In this document: piece after piece, positions 58,219 to 64,000 of the stretch
How positions within the stretch are numbered: the stretch's first letter is position 1
How the letters are laid out: every line of letters begins with the position of its first letter
Source: Vibrio proteolyticus NBRC 13287
Lineage (GTDB): Bacteria > Pseudomonadota > Gammaproteobacteria > Enterobacterales > Vibrionaceae
Direction of reading: 5' to 3'
Length of the DNA: 64,000 nucleotides
NCBI RefSeq assembly: GCF_000467125.1
Contig: NZ_BATJ01000002.1
Location: forward strand, 186,001 to 250,000
Notes under the pieces: model-generated
Told to the model about the DNA's origin: nothing
The model's database searches: none
What the model saw: the letters and a program-made list of their open reading frames with translations, nothing else
Position numbers and translations under genes: made by a program

Positions 58219-59418
58219 ATGAGTTCTCTCTTGGGTGTCGTGGCGATCTTCTTTATTGCCTGGTTACTTTCAACTGACAGAAAAAATATCCGTCTTAAAA
58301 CCGTGTCGCTGGCGTTTCTGCTGCAAGTATTGTTTGCGCTGCTGGTGCTTTACATTCCGGCCGGTAAAGAGGCGTTGAATCGGGTGACGGAAGTGGTATC
58401 CGGTCTGATCAACTATGGTCAGGAAGGGATCACTTTCTTGTTTGGTGACCTGGCAACGGGCGGCTTTACCTTTGCCATTAATGTATTAGGTATCATAGTG
58501 TTCTTCTCCGCGCTGATATCTGGTCTCTATCATCTAGGCATTATGCCAAAGGTGATCAACCTGATTGGTGGTGGATTACAGAAGTTTCTCGGCACGGGCC
58601 GCGCTGAGTCGCTCTCGGCGACTGCGAATATCTTCGTCGGCATGATTGAAGCGCCGTTGGTCGTCAAACCGTATCTGAAGCACATGAGCGATTCGCAGTT
58701 TTTCGCCGTGATGACCTGTGGTCTGGCTTCTGTCGCCGGAGGAACGCTGGTGGGTTACGCGTCACTGGGCGTCGAGCTTAACTATCTGATTGCGGCAGCC
58801 TTTATGTCAGCACCAGCGGGATTGATGATGGCCAAACTGCTGATGCCGGAAAACGGTGAGGGAGCCGTTGACTCTGAAGCCGACAATGTCGAGATGCCGC
58901 GTGCAACTAACGTGGTTGAAGCGATGGCAGATGGCGCGATGTCTGGCCTGCGCATTGCCGTGGCCGTTGGCGCAACGCTGCTGGCGTTTGTCAGTGTGAT
59001 TGCGCTGTTAAACGGTATGCTGGGTTGGGTTGGCGACCTGTTTGGCATTCAGTTGAGTTTTGAGCTGATCATGGGTTACCTGTTTGCCCCTGTCGCCTGG
59101 TTGCTGGGGATCCCGTGGAGCGAAGCGATTACGGCGGGTTCGTTGATCGGCAACAAGATCGTCGTGAATGAGTTTGTGGCGTTTATTCAACTGATTGAAA
59201 ACCGTGATCTGCTTAGTGAGCACTCTCAGGCGATCGTGACGTTTGCCCTGTGTGGTTTTGCCAATATCTCCACCATGGCAATGCTGATTGGTGGCCTGGG
59301 TAGTTTGGTCCCAGAGAAGCGCGCGTTTATCTCCCAATACGGTTTCCGTGCCATTGCGGCCGGTGTACTGGCAAACCTGATGAGCGCGTCGTTGGCTGGC
59401 GTGATTTTGTCTCTGTAA
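58219..59418 (+). CDS. nupC: NupC-family (CNT) concentrative nucleoside transporter
   Basis: 399-aa inner-membrane sodium- or proton-coupled nucleoside importer. It has about eight hydrophobic segments, the GGGLQKFLGTGRAESLSATA (about 117-136) and NIFVGMIEAPLVVKPYL motifs that define CNT carriers, and the late VNEFVAF and ALCGFANISTMAMLIGGLGS motifs. It is close to the structurally known V. cholerae vcCNT. A PurR-like box upstream ties it to purine metabolism. It is a single-gene unit. Confidence 0.92.
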   Translation: MSSLLGVVAIFFIAWLLSTDRKNIRLKTVSLAFLLQVLFALLVLYIPAGKEALNRVTEVVSGLINYGQEGITFLFGDLATGGFTFAINVLGIIVFFSALISGLYHLGIMPKVINLIGGGLQKFLGTGRAESLSATANIFVGMIEAPLVVKPYLKHMSDSQFFAVMTCGLASVAGGTLVGYASLGVELNYLIAAAFMSAPAGLMMAKLLMPENGEGAVDSEADNVEMPRATNVVEAMADGAMSGLRIAVAVGATLLAFVSVIALLNGMLGWVGDLFGIQLSFELIMGYLFAPVAWLLGIPWSEAITAGSLIGNKIVVNEFVAFIQLIENRDLLSEHSQAIVTFALCGFANISTMAMLIGGLGSLVPEKRAFISQYGFRAIAAGVLANLMSASLAGVILSL

Positions 59419-59445
59419 ACCGCAGTTCAATATCGCAGTAATAAA

Positions 59446-59471
59446 AAAGGGGTGACCGATGTCACCCCTTT
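59446..59471. terminator. Bidirectional terminator between nupC and folD
   Basis: 11-bp stem aaaggggtgac (59446-59456) with gtcaccccttt (59461-59471), 4-nt loop, A-run before and T-rich after. Confidence 0.88.
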
Positions 59472-59487
59472 GTTGTCTTTGTCACGA

Positions 59488-60348
59488 TCACTTCTTGGTG
59501 TGGTATTGCTCACACGCCATCATGGTGTTTTCGATCAGCGTCGCGACCGTCATTGGGCCAACGCCACCAGGCACTGGCGTGATGAAGCTGGCTTTTTCAC
59601 GTGCAACGTCGTACTCCACGTCGCCCACCAGTTTGCCAGACTCCAGACGGTTGATGCCCACATCGACCACAATCGCATCTTCTTTGATCCACGCACCTGG
59701 AATAAATGCCGGTTTACCGACTGCGACGACCAGAATGTCAGCCTGACGCACATGACCTTCCAGATCTTTAGTAAAGCGGTGACAGGTGGTGGTGGTGCAA
59801 CCCGCCAACAGAAGTTCCAGTGTCATTGGACGGCCAACGATGTTAGACGCACCGACAATCACAGCGTGTTTGCCACGCAGAGGTATGTTGTATCGTTCCA
59901 GCAGGGTAACGATGCCCTTAGGCGTGCACGAACGCAATTTTGGAATACGCTGCGCCAGACGACCGACGTTGTAAGGGTGGAAACCGTCGACGTCTTTTTC
60001 CGGATGGATACGTTCAAGTACATGCGTGGTATCAATGCCGGCTGGCAGCGGGAGCTGGACCAGAATACCGTCAATCTCAGCGTCAGCATTGAGTACGTCA
60101 ACCAGAGACAACAGTTCTTCTTCTGTCGTGGTGGCCGGTAAGTCAAAGGATTTAGACACAAAGCCTACTTCTTCACAGGCGCGGCGCTTGCTGCCGACAT
60201 ACACCTGAGAGGCCGGATCTTCGCCGACCAGAACAACAGCCAAGCCAGGTGCGCGCAGACCGGCATTGGTGCGAGCTTTAACTCGCGCCGCGACTTCCGA
60301 GCGTACCGTTTGAGAGATTAGAGTTCCGTCGATATTTTGAGCTGTCAT
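59488..60348 (-). CDS. folD: Methylenetetrahydrofolate dehydrogenase/cyclohydrolase
   Basis: 286-aa bifunctional enzyme interconverting 5,10-methylene-THF and 10-formyl-THF. The catalytic lysine is in [15 protein letters not shown] (about residue 54-56). The PLP-LPAGI and [10 protein letters not shown] segments and the nucleotide-binding [13 protein letters not shown] motif are diagnostic. ATG 60348 has gaaggaaag upstream. A near-consensus PurR box lies 71 nt upstream, so one-carbon supply is probably co-regulated with purine synthesis. Confidence 0.96.
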   Translation of the reverse strand: MTAQNIDGTLISQTVRSEVAARVKARTNAGLRAPGLAVVLVGEDPASQVYVGSKRRACEEVGFVSKSFDLPATTTEEELLSLVDVLNADAEIDGILVQLPLPAGIDTTHVLERIHPEKDVDGFHPYNVGRLAQRIPKLRSCTPKGIVTLLERYNIPLRGKHAVIVGASNIVGRPMTLELLLAGCTTTTCHRFTKDLEGHVRQADILVVAVGKPAFIPGAWIKEDAIVVDVGINRLESGKLVGDVEYDVAREKASFITPVPGGVGPMTVATLIENTMMACEQYHTKK

Positions 60349-60418
60349 GACTTTCCTTCAAAAATTGGTGGCCAATATTTTTGCGCGCATTGTCGCAGAT
60401 ATCTTAATGAACATCTAT

Positions 60419-60434
60419 AGGCAAACGTTTGCTT
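60419..60434 (-). promoter_or_regulatory. PurR-like box upstream of folD
   Basis: aggcaaacgtttgctt matches the PurR consensus (ACGCAAACGTTTNCNT) at 13 of 14 defined positions. It is 71 nt upstream of the folD start codon and is nearly symmetric, so it would work in either orientation. Confidence 0.75.
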
Positions 60435-60508
60435 TGTTCTGTTTTTCGTCACTTGATGGTGGCGTGTGGCTTTTTTAGGCACTTGAATCAGAAAGTTAGA
60501 CAAAGCCA

Positions 60509-60536
60509 TTGATTTAAGAACTGCAGCTCGTATAAT
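60509..60536 (+). promoter_or_regulatory. Promoter of tRNA-Arg
   Basis: TTGATT at 60509-60514 and a perfect TATAAT at 60531-60536, 16 nt apart, end 14 nt before the tRNA. This is a good sigma-70 promoter. Confidence 0.75.
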
Positions 60537-60550
60537 CCTGTCCCTGTAAC

Positions 60551-60627
60551 GCGCCCTTAGCTCAGTTGGATAGAGCACGTGCCTTCTAAGCATGTGGTCA
60601 CAGGTTCGAATCCTGTAGGGCGTGCCA
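60551..60627 (+). tRNA. tRNA-Arg (anticodon UCU)
   Basis: 77-nt cloverleaf. The acceptor stem gcgccct pairs with agggcgt (G-U at the end), followed by discriminator G and an encoded CCA. The D-loop contains cagttggat, the anticodon loop is cttctaa with anticodon TCT, and the T-arm is acaggttcgaatcctgt. It reads AGA codons. It is a single tRNA, not part of a cluster. Confidence 0.97.
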
Positions 60628-60633
60628 TATTCT

Positions 60634-60662
60634 AAGGCCTCAGCTTATGCTGGGGCCTTTTT
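60634..60662 (+). terminator. Terminator after tRNA-Arg
   Basis: Stem aaggcctcagc (60634-60644) with gctggggcctt (60649-60659, one G-U), loop ttat, then ttttt. Confidence 0.9.
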
Positions 60663-60921
60663 GCTTTCCTGTCCTCGATCGGCCATTAAGATTTTATAAA
60701 ATCGGCTAGTTCAAGCCTCTGAAAACACAATCCTCGTTTTACCAGTATCAGGTCTTGAGACCTAAAGTGTTGCTTTTTGGTACCTTTTATTGGGAATGTT
60801 AAAAATTTGTTTCTAATGCTTTTGTTGCAGTTTTACTGTGAAACGGCTGATTCGTTCTCCGCGTCAGTGCTTACTGGCCGTTCGGTAAGCGGGATTAATT
60901 TACGACAAAAGAAGAAACATA

Positions 60922-63087
60922 ATGGAACTGAAAAAACTGACCATCGCCGTGGTAGCGATGTTGGCTGGGACGCACGCTTGGGCTGCGTCAGCACCGACCC
61001 CACAACATAAACCACTGAACCTGGAACATCATCATGGCGTTGAAACCCATCAGGATGACCGTGCACCGACACGTCAGACAATGCAACCGCCTCAAAAAGC
61101 TCAATCCTTGCTGCGCAGCATGAGCGCTGAAGCGACGGTTGAATGCGATGTATCGGCGTTTGCCACTTCAGACACCAATCAACTTATCAGTGAAATTCGC
61201 ACTCAGGGTTCGCAGTGTGTCAACGAACTGTTCGGTGCAGACAGTGCCACTCAAGTCAGCGCATTCGACTCGAACAATATGTATCAGGTGGCCAAGTACA
61301 CCACACAACTGGCCAAAAATTACCCGGGTGGTGGCAGCAGCGAACTGGAAGCGCTGTTTCTCTATCTGCGGGCCGGGTTTTACGCTGAGTTCTATAACGA
61401 TGGGGTGACGCTCGCCAGTTGGGTGACCACTGCGGTGAAAGAGTCGGTGGATGCGTTTGTTGCCAGTCCCCATTTTTACGATAGCAACGATGCGCATGGC
61501 AAAGTGTTGGGTGAAGTGATCATCACCATGGACAGCGCGGAGCTACAACATGAGTACCTGGATGTGGTGACACAGTGGCTGACGCGCTGGAACAGCGATT
61601 ATGCTCAGCACTGGTATATGCGAAATGCCGTTAACGGCATATTCACCATTTTGTACCGTGGTCAGTGGAACAATCAGTTTGTGGCTCAGATTGGTAAACA
61701 AACGCAGTTGGTTGAGGCTTTGAGCCAGTTTGCCTTGAATCAGTCGATGGTGGGTAGTGACTCGGAGTTCATGTTGGCAAATGCAGGGAAAGAGCTGGGT
61801 CGTCTGACCATGTACAGCAACACCTCGATACAGCCTTTGGTGAAACAGAAACTGACCCAACTGTTTGATCAGTATCCGATGTATGGCAGTGGTGATGCGG
61901 TCTGGCTGGGGGCGGCGGACGTGGTATCTTACTATGCGGATTGCAGTGACTACGGGATTTGCGGTTTTGAAACGCAATTGAAAGCGCAGGTTTTAGCGCA
62001 GAGTTATACGTGTAGCCCGACGATCCGCATTTTGTCGCAAGATTTGACGGCGATTCAACAACAGGCCGCCTGTGACAAAATGGGCTTTGAAGAGGGGTAT
62101 TTTCATACCACGCTTGAAACCGGCAACCAGCCGGTTGCCGACGATCACAATACCCAGCTACAAGTAAATATCTTTAACTCCAGCGAAGACTACGGTAAGT
62201 ACGCCGGGCCGATTTTTGGCATAGACACCAACAACGGTGGTATGTACCTGGAAGGTGACCCGTCTCAGCCGGGGAATGTGCCGAACTTCATTGCGTATGA
62301 AGCCAGCTACGCCAATCCGGATCACTACATCTGGAACCTGGAACACGAATACGTCCATTATCTGGACGGGCGTTTTGATATGTACGGAGACTTTTCGGCA
62401 CCGACGGAGAAAGTGGTATGGTGGAGCGAAGGGGTGGCTGAGTACGTGTCCAAAGAAAAGGACAACCAGGCTGCGCTGGATACCATCGAAGACGGTTCGG
62501 TGTACACCCTAAGTGAAATCTTTGACACCACCTACGATGGCTTTGATGTCGACCGTATCTACCGCTGGGGTTATCTGGCGGTGCGCTTCATGTTCGAACG
62601 TCATCCGGATGAGGTAAACCTGATGCTGGCGGAAACTCGGGCTGGTAACTGGAGCGGCTACAAAACCATCATTGACCAGTGGGCTGTGCAGTATCAGGGC
62701 GAGTTTGAGCAATGGACCACTCAATTGGTTAACGGCTCGTCACTGCCTGGCTGTGACGGTCAGCCAACGGTTTCCGGCGGGCGTGTTACCGTCGGCGAAC
62801 CTGTGTGTCTTGCCAGTCAGGACGTGATTTGGCTCAGCATCGAAGCCGTCAATGCCGGACAGTCGATTGCCATCACGACTGGGCAGGGCAGTGGTGACCT
62901 TAAGCTGGAATACAGCAATCAGGGCTGGCCGGACGGCAGCAATGTGGACGCGTCGTCGGATAACAGTGGTAACCAGGAGTGTATTGTCGTCAATAGTCAG
63001 AGCAACTATTGGGGTTACCTCAAAATCTCCGGTGCGTTCAGCGGCGCGGCGTTGGCTGTTGATTTCGATGCGACGTCCTGTCGTTAA
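60922..63087 (+). CDS. Secreted M9A collagenase
   Basis: 721-aa secreted metalloprotease. The signal peptide ends at HAWA (about residue 21), followed by a propeptide-like region. The M9 activator and peptidase parts span about 75-600. The zinc site is H475-E-Y-V-H479 with E476 as the catalytic base. The third ligand is E507 in SEGVAEYVS, 28 residues on, the spacing known for bacterial collagenases. The C-terminal segment (about 610-720) is a pre-peptidase C-terminal type beta domain with DVIWLSIEAVNAGQSIAITT and ends in DATSCR. It degrades collagen and gelatin in the host or environment. It has its own terminator and faces the hemopexin-repeat gene. Confidence 0.93.
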   Translation: MELKKLTIAVVAMLAGTHAWAASAPTPQHKPLNLEHHHGVETHQDDRAPTRQTMQPPQKAQSLLRSMSAEATVECDVSAFATSDTNQLISEIRTQGSQCVNELFGADSATQVSAFDSNNMYQVAKYTTQLAKNYPGGGSSELEALFLYLRAGFYAEFYNDGVTLASWVTTAVKESVDAFVASPHFYDSNDAHGKVLGEVIITMDSAELQHEYLDVVTQWLTRWNSDYAQHWYMRNAVNGIFTILYRGQWNNQFVAQIGKQTQLVEALSQFALNQSMVGSDSEFMLANAGKELGRLTMYSNTSIQPLVKQKLTQLFDQYPMYGSGDAVWLGAADVVSYYADCSDYGICGFETQLKAQVLAQSYTCSPTIRILSQDLTAIQQQAACDKMGFEEGYFHTTLETGNQPVADDHNTQLQVNIFNSSEDYGKYAGPIFGIDTNNGGMYLEGDPSQPGNVPNFIAYEASYANPDHYIWNLEHEYVHYLDGRFDMYGDFSAPTEKVVWWSEGVAEYVSKEKDNQAALDTIEDGSVYTLSEIFDTTYDGFDVDRIYRWGYLAVRFMFERHPDEVNLMLAETRAGNWSGYKTIIDQWAVQYQGEFEQWTTQLVNGSSLPGCDGQPTVSGGRVTVGEPVCLASQDVIWLSIEAVNAGQSIAITTGQGSGDLKLEYSNQGWPDGSNVDASSDNSGNQECIVVNSQSNYWGYLKISGAFSGAALAVDFDATSCR

Positions 63088-63100
63088 TCTGGTAACTGCA

Positions 63101-63127
63101 AAAACCCGGCATAGGCCGGGTTTTTTT
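63101..63127. terminator. Terminator between the collagenase and hemopexin-repeat genes
   Basis: Stem aaaacccggc (63101-63110) with gccgggtttt (63115-63124), 4-nt loop, then a T-run. The A-run on the left foot lets it also serve the minus strand. Confidence 0.88.
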
Positions 63128-63137
63128 ATACTCAGGG

Positions 63138-64000
63138 TTACTGCAACCCGGGCCAGGTCGAACTGTTGATCGGTTTAGGATAACCGGCATCCACCTGGTC
63201 GGCCGAGATGCTGTATCTTAGGTACTGATTCCCTTCCACGAAAAAATACGCTCGAGCGTCGTTCCATTTCAGCGCCGCGGTAATTTTTCCAGCGTATGCC
63301 CCCAGCCCCGGCCATGTCGAGTCATTGACTGGCTTTGGATAGCCGCTGTCGACACGGTTTTCACTGAGGTTATAACGTAGATACGTGCCGTCGCGGAGGA
63401 AGAAATACACCCGCTCTCCCTGCCATTTTAGCGCCGCCTGGATGCGGTCTGCGTAAGGTGCCAGCCCTGGCCAGTCATTGTCACTTACGGCTTTTGGGTA
63501 GCCGTCCCGAACTCGATCCGCCTGCACATCGTAGCTGAGGTAACGGCCATCGCTGAGGAAGTAATACACCGTGTTGGCATCTTTGTAGAACGCGGCATCG
63601 ATCAGCTGTTTGTAATCGGCAAGCCCGGGCCAGTTGTAATCAGTCACTGGAGTCGGGTAGCCACTGTCGGTTTTATCCAAGACGGTATCGTAGCGCCAGT
63701 AGCGGCCGCTTTGACCAAAGAAGTAGCTCTTGGCATTGTGCCACTGGTGAGCGGCGGTCAGATCGAGCTGAGAGATCTGATAGCTGACCGACACGTCGTT
63801 TTGCATAAAACGGTAGTGATTGATTCCCTGGGGAGCGGCTGGATCCTGCCATTGGGTTTCGCCATTATTCAGAGTGTCGACCAGAGTGTTGTTACGGTAC
63901 ACCTCAACTTCGGCCGAGCTGCCATTGACCCAACTGAACGCACCGTTGTAGTACATCAGTTTGCGAACGCCAGGTTCACCGACCATCGGGGTACTGGCGA
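63138..64000 (-). CDS. Hemopexin-repeat protein, N-terminus beyond the window
   Basis: The frame is open at the right edge; the last 286 codons are here, counting four before the first internal Met. The first visible part (EVEVYRNNTLVDTLNNGETQWQD, given in part as a strand pattern) looks like a fibronectin- or immunoglobulin-like beta domain. Four hemopexin-like repeats follow with an exact 53-residue period. Each has YFF.....YLRY or a close variant, then a (V)D.GYPK/TP motif, and ends in WPGL. Hemopexin repeats usually bind proteins or metal ions. The gene faces the collagenase. The function and full length are unknown; photopexin-like or toxin-associated proteins are alternatives. Confidence 0.8.
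   Translation of the reverse strand, partial: ASTPMVGEPGVRKLMYYNGAFSWVNGSSAEVEVYRNNTLVDTLNNGETQWQDPAAPQGINHYRFMQNDVSVSYQISQLDLTAAHQWHNAKSYFFGQSGRYWRYDTVLDKTDSGYPTPVTDYNWPGLADYKQLIDAAFYKDANTVYYFLSDGRYLSYDVQADRVRDGYPKAVSDNDWPGLAPYADRIQAALKWQGERVYFFLRDGTYLRYNLSENRVDSGYPKPVNDSTWPGLGAYAGKITAALKWNDARAYFFVEGNQYLRYSISADQVDAGYPKPINSSTWPGLQ
63144..63779 (-). repeat. Four tandem 159-bp hemopexin-like repeats
   Basis: The WPGL motif recurs at intervals of exactly 53 codons, four times, so each unit is 159 bp. The last unit ends one residue before the stop codon. Units 2 to 4 are most alike at the protein level; the first is more diverged. This indicates a single four-bladed propeller. Confidence 0.8.

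Noticed and set aside
59452..60141. Plus-strand open frame of 229 codons opposite folD
   Set aside because: Begins inside the nupC-folD terminator and is antisense to folD motifs.

Overview
This window looks like a piece of a Vibrio main chromosome. The protein families and gene order are those of the genus: aphB next to an rssB-like gene, apt-dnaX-ybaB-recR, yeaD-gapA-msrB-yeaC, ansA, sppA, fadH, purU, yoaA-tsaB, slp, fadD, rnd, minCDE-ycgL. Other Vibrio markers are a VAP-type alkaline phosphatase and an M9A collagenase. Base composition looks close to 50 percent G+C, which would suit the fluvialis/furnissii group better than V. cholerae. The species is inference; no rRNA or marker gene here settles it.

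Layout. 0-10 kb: the end of a nitroreductase gene, the virulence regulator aphB, an RssB-like response regulator, two small membrane proteins, then apt, dnaX-ybaB-recR, aqpZ and four small housekeeping or accessory genes. 10-22 kb: a compact polyamine-catabolic block. puuA and an NhaC-family carrier run leftward; puuD, puuR, puuC, puuB, aguB, aguA, gabD and puuE run rightward. Together they encode every step from agmatine to putrescine, gamma-glutamyl intermediates, GABA, succinate semialdehyde and succinate, plus a PuuR-type repressor and one candidate transporter. 22-31 kb: an MscS-type channel, a glyoxalase-like protein, alkaline phosphatase behind a clear Pho box, an orphan YejF-type double ATPase with a small helical partner gene, and the haem-binding lipoprotein gene chaN. 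The last two units have candidate Fur boxes.

31-60 kb: mostly conserved housekeeping genes in small transcription units separated by strong intrinsic terminators. They cover rRNA methylation, chemotaxis, central carbon metabolism, methionine sulfoxide repair, asparagine use, signal peptide degradation, fatty-acid oxidation (fadH behind a FadR operator, and fadD), formyl-folate metabolism, a DinG-family helicase, RNase D, an orphan OppA-type binding protein, division-site selection (minCDE), a lytic transglycosylase, and a nucleoside carrier and folD that each have a PurR-like box. 60-64 kb: a tRNA-Arg(UCU), then a secreted M9A collagenase facing a protein with four exact-period hemopexin-like repeats that runs off the right edge.

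No IS element, prophage, integron cassette, CRISPR array or toxin-antitoxin pair is visible. The most interesting signals are a programmed -1 frameshift site in dnaX, a DUF454 gene whose conserved N-terminus has no usual start codon, the self-contained agmatine-to-succinate island with an NhaC-family carrier, a collagenase/hemopexin-repeat gene pair, and an AphB that lacks cysteine in its effector domain.
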